Assembly (NCBI RefSeq): GCF_027913215.1
Contig: NZ_CP115784.1
Span: 620,001 to 684,000 of the forward strand
Direction: 5' to 3'
DNA length: 64,000 bases
Source of the DNA: Paracoccus aerodenitrificans
Lineage (GTDB): Bacteria; Pseudomonadota; Alphaproteobacteria; Rhodobacterales; Rhodobacteraceae
Shown here: positions 29,736-37,708 of the stretch, one piece after another
How positions within the stretch are numbered: the first letter of the stretch is position 1
How the letters are laid out: each line of letters starts with the position of its first letter
Translations under genes and position numbers: made by a program
Notes under the pieces: model-generated
Told to the model about the DNA's origin: nothing
The model's database searches: none
The model's input: only the letters and a program-made list of their open reading frames with translations

Positions 29736-30386
29736 TCAGCTGATGGCCGTCACGCTGCCCTCCGGCGAATAGAGATAGGCGGTCGCGCCGATCTGGACGC
29801 GTGGATAGAGTCCGTTGATATGGGCCATGACCATGCGGACGCAGCCGGAACTGGCGCGGCTGCCGATCGAGGTCGGAAACGGCGTGCCGTGAATGCGCAG
29901 ATAGGTGTCGCGCTCGCCGAGATAGAGATAAAGCGCCCGTGACCCGAGCGCATTCCGGGGACCGGGCTCCATGCCGTTTTCATACTGCGCATAGACCTCG
30001 GGTTCGCGCTCGATCATGTTCCTTGTCGGGGTCCAGTGCGGCCATTCGGCCTTGCGCTTTATTGTATAGGTCCCCGGCTCGTAAAGATCGCCCCGGCCGA
30101 TGGCCACGCCGTAACGCATCGCCGTGCCGCCCTCTTCGATGTGGTAGAGGTATCGGGCCACGGCATCGACATGGATATCGCCCGGCACCAGACCGTCATT
30201 CGCGACAATCCGCTGCGGCAGGAAACGCTGGTGCAGGCCCCAAGGATTGGGGCCGCCGGCTTCCACCTCGGCATCCCAGGCGGCCTTCTGCGCCGCGTCG
30301 GGCCAGGTCGAGGCCATAAGCGGGCTGGCGGCGGAGGCCGCGAACAGCGCCGTCGTCGTTCGGATGAAATGTCTGCGTGTCAGCAT
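29736..30386 (-). CDS. L,D-transpeptidase (YkuD family)
   Basis: The 216-residue exported enzyme carries the catalytic motif IHGTPFPTSIGSRASSGCVR with His and Cys (SSGCVRM), and an N-terminal twin-Arg signal (LTRRHFIRTTTALFAASAA). It cross-links peptidoglycan or attaches proteins to it. ATG 30386 is favoured by GAGGAG upstream; an earlier frame begins at 30431. It closes the minus-strand copper operon. Confidence 0.9.
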   Translation of the reverse strand: MLTRRHFIRTTTALFAASAASPLMASTWPDAAQKAAWDAEVEAGGPNPWGLHQRFLPQRIVANDGLVPGDIHVDAVARYLYHIEEGGTAMRYGVAIGRGDLYEPGTYTIKRKAEWPHWTPTRNMIEREPEVYAQYENGMEPGPRNALGSRALYLYLGERDTYLRIHGTPFPTSIGSRASSGCVRMVMAHINGLYPRVQIGATAYLYSPEGSVTAIS

Positions 30387-30467
30387 GTGATTGCTCCTCG
30401 TAATGGTTGTACCTTCAGATGAATGCGGCAAGCGCAGCGGGATCCGCGATTGCCGAACCGTATCGCA

Positions 30468-30989
30468 TCAGCGCCCATCGACCTCGGGCGTCGCCGCTGG
30501 CCCGCCTTCCAGATCGGCGATCAGCGCCTTCATCTCCGCGATTTCCAGCGTCTGGGCCTCGATGATGCTGTCCGCCAGCGCCCGCACGCGAGGATCCGAG
30601 ATATCCGCGCGGGTGGATGTCAGGATCGCAATCGAGTGATGCGGAATCATCGCCTTCATCCAGGCGGTATCATCGACCGTTGCCTGACTGCGAACCAGAA
30701 ACAGGCCGAGGGCAAAGGCCAGAATTGAAAGGCCTGCGACGGTCATATTGGCGCGCTGGTTGCGATACATCCCAAGCATGAAGGCCAGCATGATCAGCGC
30801 CATGGCGCCGCCCATGTAAAGCGCCATCCACATCCGGGTCTGGCTGAAAAAGACATGATCCATCGCCCAGGTGTTCAGATACATCAGCCCGAACATGATC
30901 ACCGTCGAGGTAGCGATCATCGCCGCAAAACGGCCATAGCTTCCGCCGCTCTGGCTTCCGTGGCTATTGTGTCGATCAGAATTATCCAT
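30468..30989 (-). CDS. DUF305 membrane protein
   Basis: The 173-residue protein has a His-rich N-terminus, three hydrophobic segments (MIATSTVIMFGLMYLNTWAM, YMGGAMALIMLAFMLGMY, VAGLSILAFALGLFLV) and a periplasmic DUF305 helix pair with MIPHHSIAILTSTRADISDP. DUF305 (ferritin-like, CopM-type) proteins bind copper in the periplasm. It is transcribed with dsbA and the oxidase gene. Confidence 0.87.
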   Translation of the reverse strand: MDNSDRHNSHGSQSGGSYGRFAAMIATSTVIMFGLMYLNTWAMDHVFFSQTRMWMALYMGGAMALIMLAFMLGMYRNQRANMTVAGLSILAFALGLFLVRSQATVDDTAWMKAMIPHHSIAILTSTRADISDPRVRALADSIIEAQTLEIAEMKALIADLEGGPAATPEVDGR

Positions 30990-31013
30990 AGCGTTGTCCT
31001 TTCGTGAAATGCT

Positions 31014-31631
31014 TCAATTGCCACGCGAGGCCGCAACCAGTTCGGCCAGTTCCGTTGATGAAATGGCGCCAAAGCGCGAATCCGATCCGGCGATGAAGGT
31101 GGGTGTGCCGACAAGCCCCATCGCCTCGGCCAGCGCATTGGACTGCTGGATATGTTGGGCAATCTCCGGGCCGCCCATATCGCGCTGCAACTGCTGAGTG
31201 TCTAAACCCATGGATCGCGCAACACGCAGGACGCTGGCCCTTTCGGCCCGGGGTTTCTGACTCATCAAGGCGCGATGAAAGTCGGCGTAGCGGCCCTGCT
31301 TGCGCGACGCCAGCGCCGCGCGGGCCGCGAAAACCGAACCCTCGCCAAAGACCGGCCATTCCCGCATCACCATCCGCAAGCCGGGATCGGCTCCTAACAC
31401 GGCATCCACCACTGGCATCATCGCACGGCAGAACTGGCAGTTATAGTCGAAGAACTCGATCAGAGTCGCATCGCCGTCAGGATTGCCGAAGATCGGCGCA
31501 TTCGCGTCATGTTCAAGCTGCCTGCGGAATTCGGGTGGAAGCGAATGACCAGCCCAAGATAGGCGCGGTGCGATGGCCATCGCCGGGGCGGTAAGGGCCA
31601 GGGTCAGGATCATGCGTCGCTGAAACATCAT
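31014..31631 (-). CDS. DsbA-family periplasmic thiol oxidoreductase
   Basis: The 205-residue exported protein has a signal peptide, a thioredoxin fold with CQFC in FFDYNCQFCRAMMP and a cis-proline loop VGTPTFIAG. It resembles the BdbD/Com1-type of DsbA. Its role in a copper cluster could be to keep or repair disulfides of copper-stressed exported proteins. It starts ten bases after the oxidase stop. Confidence 0.9.
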   Translation of the reverse strand: MMFQRRMILTLALTAPAMAIAPRLSWAGHSLPPEFRRQLEHDANAPIFGNPDGDATLIEFFDYNCQFCRAMMPVVDAVLGADPGLRMVMREWPVFGEGSVFAARAALASRKQGRYADFHRALMSQKPRAERASVLRVARSMGLDTQQLQRDMGGPEIAQHIQQSNALAEAMGLVGTPTFIAGSDSRFGAISSTELAELVAASRGN

Positions 31632-31641
31632 GTCACTCCCG

Positions 31642-33138
31642 TCACGCCGAGACCGCGAACGTCGTCATCATGCCGCTGGCAAGATGCGGCATGTGGTGAC
31701 AATGCAGCATCCATTCCGCCGCCTCGCCCGCATCCAGCGCCACCGTGACCATCGACATGGGCGGCACATAGACCGTGTCGCGCAATGCACCGGAAAACCG
31801 TCTGCCATTGATCGCGACAACTTGGAAATGATGGCCATGCAGATGCATGGGATGGCCCATCATCGACATGTTGTGGCACATGATCTCGACCCGCTGGCCT
31901 GTTTTGGCCGTAACCGGAATCCGATCCTCGAACACGCGGTCGTTGATGGTCCAGCGATAGGGCTGCATCTGCCCGCCCAGCATCACCATGGGTGATGCAT
32001 CGGCAACTCGTTCCGTCAGCGGAGCAACGGCCCGCAAGGCGGCTTCCTGTGCAAGGTCGATATCGAATGCAGGTGCGGCCTCGTCTGCCATTCCAAGCAT
32101 GACCGGCACCTTGGCGCCAGCGGTCGCAAGGATAAGGCCGGTGCGCTCCTGCGCGCCTTCGCGCAGAGCAAGGATCGGCCATGCGCCGCCTCCGGTGGGC
32201 AGGTCAAGCTCGATATCCAGGCGCTGCCCCATGGCCAGACCAAAGCGCGTTCCTGGCAAGGGCTGCACCGGCTGGCCATCCACCGCAACAAGCCGACCCG
32301 GAACCTCGCCGCTGTCGAGCCAGAATACCGTGGCCGCAGCCCCGTTGATGACCCGCAGCAGGATACGGCCGCCCTTCTCGACCTGCACGACCTCTGGGTC
32401 GCTCAGGGTGCGGTCATTCGCCAGATAGGCATCGAAATCGAAGTCGTTCAGGTCCATCTGCATCCCGCTCATACCGGCCATGGTCATGCCACCCATTTCC
32501 GACATCCCGTTCATGGGCATGCCGCCACCCATGTCGTGACCGGCATGGGGATCGGCTGGTTGCGACATTTCGGCTTCGGCGGCCTCGTCATGCCCCTTTC
32601 CCGAGCGGATTTCTTCCAGCACCTCTTCCGGCGAGCGGAACGAAAAGTCGTGAAGGAACATGGTGACCTCTTGCCGATCAGCTCGCAGATCCTCGGGGCG
32701 GCGGACGATCAGGGGTGCGGCCAGCAACTGCATCTCCTGAATGGGCACATGGCTGTGCATCCAGTGCGTGCCTGCTGCGGCCTCAAAATCATAGGCACGC
32801 GTCTCTCCTGGCTGCAGCAGCGGCATCGGCATATCGGGAACGCCGTCTTGCGCGTTCGGCGGGATCTGTCCATGCCAATGAATGATCGTCGGCTCGGTCA
32901 GATCATTGGTCAGGTCGAGCAGGAAACGCTGGCCGGGATCCAGTATCAACCCGGGCGTTCCGTTGCCGTTGATCAGCCCGAAAACCGCGGCGGCGCGGCC
33001 ATCAATGTCAAGCGTGCGCGTCGTTGCCTGCAATGCCAGCGCAGCTGGCTGCGCAAAGCCCGCGCGCGGGATGGCAAAAGCTGTGGCCATGGCAGCGGAT
33101 GCGGTCAGAAAGCCGCGGCGATTCAGTGTGCAAGTCAT
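31642..33138 (-). CDS. Multicopper oxidase (copper resistance)
   Basis: The 498-residue enzyme oxidises Cu(I) in the periplasm. A Tat signal (NRRGFLTASAAMATAF) is followed by the copper motifs HWHG, HSH, HPMHLHGHHFQVV and HCHHMPHLASGM, which supply type 1, 2 and 3 ligands. A Met/His-rich insert (PHAGHDMGGGMPMNGMSEMG) near residue 200 is typical of CopA/CueO-like oxidases and may bind extra copper. Confidence 0.94.
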   Translation of the reverse strand: MTCTLNRRGFLTASAAMATAFAIPRAGFAQPAALALQATTRTLDIDGRAAAVFGLINGNGTPGLILDPGQRFLLDLTNDLTEPTIIHWHGQIPPNAQDGVPDMPMPLLQPGETRAYDFEAAAGTHWMHSHVPIQEMQLLAAPLIVRRPEDLRADRQEVTMFLHDFSFRSPEEVLEEIRSGKGHDEAAEAEMSQPADPHAGHDMGGGMPMNGMSEMGGMTMAGMSGMQMDLNDFDFDAYLANDRTLSDPEVVQVEKGGRILLRVINGAAATVFWLDSGEVPGRLVAVDGQPVQPLPGTRFGLAMGQRLDIELDLPTGGGAWPILALREGAQERTGLILATAGAKVPVMLGMADEAAPAFDIDLAQEAALRAVAPLTERVADASPMVMLGGQMQPYRWTINDRVFEDRIPVTAKTGQRVEIMCHNMSMMGHPMHLHGHHFQVVAINGRRFSGALRDTVYVPPMSMVTVALDAGEAAEWMLHCHHMPHLASGMMTTFAVSA

Positions 33139-33207
33139 ATGAATAATCCATCAGACCCCGTAGGGCGAACCATGTTCGGCACCTTGAAAGGTGCGGCAAG
33201 CAAGTGT

Positions 33208-33576
33208 TCAGATGGATTTCGGAGGGCGGTATCCGGGGCCGACCAGACGGCCCTCACGTGTCACCGCTATAGAGTGCCATTTCAGCGAATGCTCAGTCTC
33301 AACAGGCGCAAGTTGTGCGGCAGCAAGCCAGGGCGTAGGTGTGCCGACACATACAATCGCACAGGCATCGGTCATATCGTGCCGAGAAGGCTCTCCCGAA
33401 TAACCGTGCTCATGCCCGCCTGTGTCGCCGGGATGGCTGATCGAAGCGACAACGTGATCGGCCGACAGTCCGGCTGTACCAGCACTTTGCCCATGCTGCG
33501 TCACGCCCGCGAACACGAGCAGGACAACAAGCAAAGAACATATCGCGCCGCGCATCATTTGGTTGAATCGGAACAT
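33208..33576 (-). CDS. Small exported His-rich protein
   Basis: The 122-residue product begins MFRFNQMMRGAICSLLVVLL, a signal peptide, and contains SHPGDTGGHEHGYSG and CAIVCVGTP. It resembles small CopL-like or DUF2946-like proteins found upstream of copper oxidases, but the match is loose. It is the first gene of the minus-strand copper operon, 69 bases before the oxidase. Confidence 0.7.
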   Translation of the reverse strand: MFRFNQMMRGAICSLLVVLLVFAGVTQHGQSAGTAGLSADHVVASISHPGDTGGHEHGYSGEPSRHDMTDACAIVCVGTPTPWLAAAQLAPVETEHSLKWHSIAVTREGRLVGPGYRPPKSI

Positions 33577-33792
33577 ATGCAACTGGCTTGACAGTAAGCA
33601 GGACAGGCTCTCGTTGCAATTCACGGATTGATCAACAGAGGGTGTAGGTTTTTCCCTTCTGAGCCATTGACCGGCAGCCCTCCCCCGAGGTTCTGCCACC
33701 TTCCGCCTCCCCGCCGGGCTGACCGGCGATGTATGACTCGCGATGCGCGCGAGGCTGAGCCTCATGTGAGATGCAAGAAGGAGGCGCTGGGC

Positions 33793-34265
33793 ATGGTGAA
33801 GCGATTGAGGCTGAACGAGAAATCGGTGCGGGAGGCCGCGCCGGAACCGGGCCGGGACTATCAGATCTTCGACAGCGAGGTGCGGGGCTTTGCCATCTGC
33901 ATCTACCGCTCGGGCAATCGGGCCTTCACGCTGGATTACCGCCATGCCGGGCGGCAACGGCGGATGACGCTGGGGCGCTGGCCGGAATGGTCGACGGCGG
34001 CGACGCGGGAACGGGCAAAGGAGCTGCGCCGCAACATCGATGCCGGTGGCGACCCGCTGGGCGTGAAGGAAGACGGGAGGGACGCGCCCGCAAGCTGCAG
34101 GGATCGAAATCAACGCCGGTGTGCGCCAACCGGGTCGGCGAGGTGCTCCGAAAGATGTTCACCTATGCGCAAAGCTGGGCTGGCGTGAGGACAATTCGGC
34201 ATCGGGATTACGCCGCCGGATCGAGAACCAGCGCGAGCGGTTCCTGCCACTGGGGGATCAACAAT
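33793..34265 (+). pseudogene. Tyrosine integrase remnant (DUF4102 type)
   Basis: The first 95 codons encode the arm-binding domain of P4-type integrases (KRLRLNEKSVREAAPEPGRD, DSEVRGFAICIYRSGNRAFT, RRMTLGRWPEWSTAATRERA). Pieces of the core-binding domain follow in other frames: NRVGEVLRKMFTYAQ, then LGWREDNSASGLRRRIENQR. The catalytic domain is missing. The gene is thus internally deleted, frameshifted and truncated. It marks a former integrative element, possibly the one that brought the copper genes. Confidence 0.8.
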
Positions 34266-34526
34266 CGTGGTCGGAAGTAAGTGGTTGCCGCTTGCCGTCA
34301 ACGGGCCAACGTAAAATGCCGCGCCAAGCATGCAATGGCAGGTCTGGTGATTGCTGCAATGTAGCGCCGAACCGAGCGCAAAAGTCCGCTCTGGGCCGAC
34401 CAGGCCGGAACGGACCGAGGCGGCACGTCGGCGGATCCTGCTTCACCCTCAACGCGGATCTTGCATCGACCGTCTCGCTCGCTTCACAATAGGGGAAAAT
34501 GAGGGGCGCGCGCCGAAATATTTGAA

Positions 34527-34958
34527 ATGCAGAAGCTTTCCCACCAGCAATCCGGTAACCTCGGCGAGGTCCTCGCCCTCGCGAAGCTAAATTCTTTGGG
34601 AATCGCGGCCTATGCCAGCCCCGAGGGGGCACCAGGGCACGACCTGATGGCCGTGGTGGATGGCGTGGCGCACTCGATCGAGGTGAAGACCCGTCAGTTC
34701 CTCGAACGGCCGACCGAGATTTCGCGCTGGCCGGTCGACATGGCCACGAAAGGTAACGCTGACTTTTTCCTCTTTGTTGAGCTCGATCTGCGAACACTCG
34801 CACCGACGTTCTACCTTTTGACGAACGAACAGGCGCGCGCCACGCACCGCGTCTCGAAGGGGCTCGGGAGCTGCTATCCGTCGCACGTCCGCAAGGTGGC
34901 CGCGGCAAATGACTTCTCGCCGCTTTTCGCCGCAGGTGCGCCTCATGCGCAGTCGTAG
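34527..34958 (+). CDS. PD-(D/E)XK-like nuclease-fold protein
   Basis: The 143-residue protein shows a pattern of restriction-nuclease folds: an early Glu in SGNLGEVLALAKLN, then GHDLMAVVDGVAHSIEVKTR with Asp and ExK placed as in PD-(D/E)XK enzymes. No domain name can be given with certainty. It overlaps the transporter gene that follows by 14 bases, but a functional link is not evident. Confidence 0.6.
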   Translation: MQKLSHQQSGNLGEVLALAKLNSLGIAAYASPEGAPGHDLMAVVDGVAHSIEVKTRQFLERPTEISRWPVDMATKGNADFFLFVELDLRTLAPTFYLLTNEQARATHRVSKGLGSCYPSHVRKVAAANDFSPLFAAGAPHAQS

Positions 34959-35973
34959 ATATCAGCCGCGCCCAACGGACTTAGCGCAGCCTCGAACGCC
35001 CTTGCGGGACATTTTGGAGCGGCAACAGGTGTGGATCTACTTCATGGCTGTCGCGCTTGCCGCAATCCTCGGATTCACCGTGTCAGGCACTCGCGAACTG
35101 GAAGGCACGATCAACCCGGCGCTGGCCTTCATGCTGTTCGTCACCTTCTTGCAGGTGCCATTGCCAGGAATTGGCCGAGGATTCAAAGAAACACGCTTTC
35201 TAGGCGCTCTTCTGGTCAGCAACTTCATCGCCGTCCCGATGCTTGCGTTCCTGCTGTCACAGCTTGCCATAGATGACGCTCTGTTGCGTCTCGGCATCCT
35301 CATGGTGCTACTGACGCCCTGCATCGACTATGTGATCACCTTTGCCCATCTAGGGCGGGCAGATGCGCGGTTGCTGTTGTCATCGACGCCGATCCTGCTT
35401 CTGGTGCAGATGGCCCTGTTGCCGATCTACCTTGGCCTATTCCTCGACGACGAGGCTGCCGACCTCGTGCGCATTGGCCCGTTCGTACATGCGTCTGTCT
35501 GGCTGATCGCTGTGCCGCTGATCTGCGCTGGCGCTGTCCAGCTTTGGGCCGCGCGACACACGACAGGGCAGCGTGTCAGTGACGTTCTGGGGCTTCTTCC
35601 GGTTCCCGCGACAGCCGTGGTCCTATTCCTCGTCGTTGCCGCCACAGTCCCTGTTCTGGGAGCAGCCAGCCCCCGCGCGATGTCTGCCCTGCCCATCTAC
35701 ATCGCCTTTGCCGTCATCGCCCCATTCATCGGTTGGGGCATCGCACGCGCCTTCGGATTGCAGCCTGCTGCGGGGCGGGCAGTGTCCTTCTCGACCGCTA
35801 CCCGAAACTCCCTCGTGGTGCTGCCGCTGGCCCTTGCTGTTCCGGGCGCGATCCCCGTGCTTCCGGCTGCGATCGTGACTCAGACCTTGGTCGAGCTTGT
35901 GGCCGAACTGATCTACATCCGCATCCTTCCGCGCTTTGGAAGAGATCGGGAGGCGCAAGTTCCGGCCGCATGA
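34945..35973 (+). CDS. BASS/ACR3-like membrane transporter (arsenic resistance family)
   Basis: The roughly 342-residue protein has ten predicted membrane helices and the paired crossover regions of the bile acid:sodium symporter superfamily (LTPCIDYVITFAHLG; FSTATRNSLVVLPLALAVPG). Databases often label such proteins as arsenic resistance proteins, but the ACR3-specific Cys motif is not obvious, so the substrate is open. A start at 34945 or the earlier ATG 34909 is possible; both overlap the upstream gene. Confidence 0.75.
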   Translation: MRSRRYQPRPTDLAQPRTPLRDILERQQVWIYFMAVALAAILGFTVSGTRELEGTINPALAFMLFVTFLQVPLPGIGRGFKETRFLGALLVSNFIAVPMLAFLLSQLAIDDALLRLGILMVLLTPCIDYVITFAHLGRADARLLLSSTPILLLVQMALLPIYLGLFLDDEAADLVRIGPFVHASVWLIAVPLICAGAVQLWAARHTTGQRVSDVLGLLPVPATAVVLFLVVAATVPVLGAASPRAMSALPIYIAFAVIAPFIGWGIARAFGLQPAAGRAVSFSTATRNSLVVLPLALAVPGAIPVLPAAIVTQTLVELVAELIYIRILPRFGRDREAQVPAA

Positions 35974-36259
35974 ACGGCAGGAATGTCCGCACTGCTGACC
36001 TTGGGGCCCTGGACTATGCTGCGCGGTGCCATGAAGGTCCGGTATGGGGAAGCCACGCTGCGGCAATGGTGATCCTGGCCAATGACCGGTGTGGGGCGTC
36101 CCTTGCCTGTTCGATTTGAGGAGCGATGATGAGCGAAACTGCAGTTCGCTTGACCTAATGTCTCGGGCAGCTCGCGCCGACAAAGCCTCCGTTCGAGGCT
36201 GAAGCTGGAGCCGTCGAGACTTGCCTCACGTGAACCGATAAATGGGTGAATCTGGGTGT
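35974..36259. other. Non-coding junction region
   Basis: These 286 bases contain no convincing gene or insertion-sequence end. The convergent KefB remnant breaks off at the right edge, so a rearrangement breakpoint should lie near 36255-36270. Confidence 0.4.
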
Positions 36260-36526
36260 CTAGAGGCCTGTCCTGAGCGTTACGAGCTTCTCGAACGAGA
36301 ATTCCAGGCCAAGCGCGAACAGCAGGAGTAACACTCCGATCTCGCCAATGCTGCTCAGGGCAGCGCTCTCAGCAATCAGGCCGAGGCCGGCAGGTCCGAT
36401 GACTATGCCGGCAAGAATGTAACCGACGATACTGGGCACGCCGATCCGTGAACATATCGTCACGAGCACGAACGCGGCAAAGACCAACAAGGCCGCACTT
36501 TCAACAAATCCGGTCACGCCATGCAT
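36260..36526 (-). pseudogene. N-terminal remnant of a KefB-type cation/proton antiporter
   Basis: About 84 codons encode the first three helices of a CPA2 antiporter (SRIGVPSIVGYILAGIVIGP, then SSIGEIGVLLLLFALGLEFS) and end at a stop just after EKLVTLRTGL, where full proteins continue for 300 or more residues. GAAGGAG precedes the ATG at 36526. In the known tLST the order is trx then kefB, as here, so this is probably the truncated end of the stress island. Confidence 0.82.
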
Positions 36527-36583
36527 GTTCTTCTCCTTCTTCTCCTGATGGCATGGCGCAGGTAAGGCCAATACCTGTAAAAT

Positions 36584-37006
36584 CTAGACGTGCGACCGCG
36601 CCCACTGCGCTATCTGCGCGGCAGGCATCGCACCGCTCGTTCTCGCGATTTCCTTCCCGCTACTGAACAGGATCATGGTGGGAATGCCGCGGATCCCGTA
36701 GCGGCCCGCAATCTGCTGTTCGGCCTCGGTGTCGAGCTTGCCCAGGCGGACATGGGGTTCGAGCGAGCGCGCCGCCGCCTCGAACTGGGGCGCCATCATC
36801 TTGCATGGCCCGCACCACTCGGCCCAGAAATCGACAAGCAAGGGCAGTTCGGCATTCGCATGACGGTCAAAATTAGCCGCTGTAAGCGTGACGGGCCTGC
36901 CTTGAAAGAGAGGCGCGCGGCAACGTCCGCAATTGGGATTGTCGGTCAGGCGCACTTGCGGCACTCTGTTGGTGGAATTGCACTGCGGACAAGCGACCGT
37001 GGGCAG
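36584..37006 (-). pseudogene. trxC: Thioredoxin 2, separated from its start codon by IS66-A
   Basis: The frame encodes thioredoxin 2 with an N-terminal zinc finger (ACPQC and NCGRC) and the redox site WAEWCGPCKMM, followed by the cis-Pro GIPTMIL. The insertion sequence ends at 37006, inside codon 1. The native ATG, with AGGA upstream, lies at 42035 on the other side of the IS. On this side the duplication changes ATG to CTG (bases 37006-37004), so the product could be made only from CTG or from GTG 36964, which would lose the first CXXC. In the tLST of Enterobacteriaceae a thioredoxin precedes kefB in the same way. Confidence 0.9.
36998..37005. repeat. 8-bp target duplication, left of IS66-A
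   Basis: CGTGGGCA directly precedes the IS end at 37006 and is repeated at 42027-42034 directly after the right end. Eight bases is the normal IS66-family duplication. Confidence 0.93.
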
Positions 37007-37030
37007 TATCCGTCCGGTATAGGCGCGGTC

Positions 37031-37237
37031 TCAGGCGTTTTTGGCCTGCCAGTTCCAAGGCATAAGATTGTCGATGCGATTGATTTTGTGCTCAGGCAGG
37101 CGCTGGAGGACCCATGTGAGCCATGCCTCGGGGTCGACGTTGTTCAACTTGCAGGTTTCCACGAGCGTATAGGCGATTGCAGCCGCTTTTCCGCCGCCGA
37201 TTGACCCCATGAACAGATAATTCTTTCTTCCCAATGC
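37031..37237 (-). pseudogene. tnpC: 3' fragment of tnpC of IS66-A
   Basis: About 68 codons encode the IS66 C-terminal element: [40 protein letters not shown] and MPWNW. The frame joins to the Ala codon of the main part at 39803 once the recombinase element is removed, giving R-P-I-A-L-G-R-K. Confidence 0.9.
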
Positions 37238-37549
37238 CAGTTCCCGTTCATTCTGCCCATGTCGGCCAAGTTTATCGGGTTCATTATCAATGGCATGCCT
37301 ATTTTGGCTCGGACGTGAAGGTTTTCCGCACGCTCAGTCGCGGTGATGGCCAACATGTCGGTCTCGAGCGCGATCCAGGTATAGCGATCCTTGCACCCGC
37401 CTGGATTCTGGATGCTTCTGTATGTCAGGGTTTCGATCTTGGTGAACCCGTGGTGTCCACGGAGGCGCTTTACGATCTTCATTCGGTTCTCCGGCACCTC
37501 GGTTTCCGGCGAAGGTTCCAGGGTGACGACTCACCCATGGAGGCCCCGA

Positions 37550-37708
37550 ATGACGCATCACAGATCCCCGACACCAACCCAGTTGCCACTGCCGTTGGCA
37601 CCGGCGCCACTGCTGACGGAACCGGAATACCGGTCGATCGTGACGGCGCTGGCGCAAGTGCTCCTGACCGCAGCAAAATCGGATCCGGAAAGGCACAGCG
37701 ATGAATGA
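37550..37708 (+). CDS. 52-residue protein coupled to the large recombinase
   Basis: The product starts MTHHRSPTPTQLPLPLAPAP and ends in a helix EPEYRSIVTALAQVLLTAA. Its stop overlaps the recombinase start by eight bases, which suggests translational coupling. The same frame is preserved in copy B at 61719-61877. Small proteins with a proline-rich start and one amphipathic helix often precede large serine recombinases in alphaproteobacteria; a directionality or accessory role is only a guess. Confidence 0.6.
   Translation: MTHHRSPTPTQLPLPLAPAPLLTEPEYRSIVTALAQVLLTAAKSDPERHSDE

Noticed and set aside
29736..30431. Start of the L,D-transpeptidase at 30431
   Set aside because: The extra 15 residues precede a good ribosome site and the Tat-like signal, so ATG 30386 is the better start.
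36584..36964. Thioredoxin starting at GTG 36964 as an intact gene
   Set aside because: The zinc-finger CPQC pair lies upstream in the same frame, and the true start is found across IS66-A at 42035.
37238..37497. Minus-strand frame starting MPENRMKIVKRLRGHHGFTK in the recombinase element
   Set aside because: It is present in both copies, but the copies are too similar to show selection, and its end lies outside the element in each case. It was mentioned but not called as a gene.
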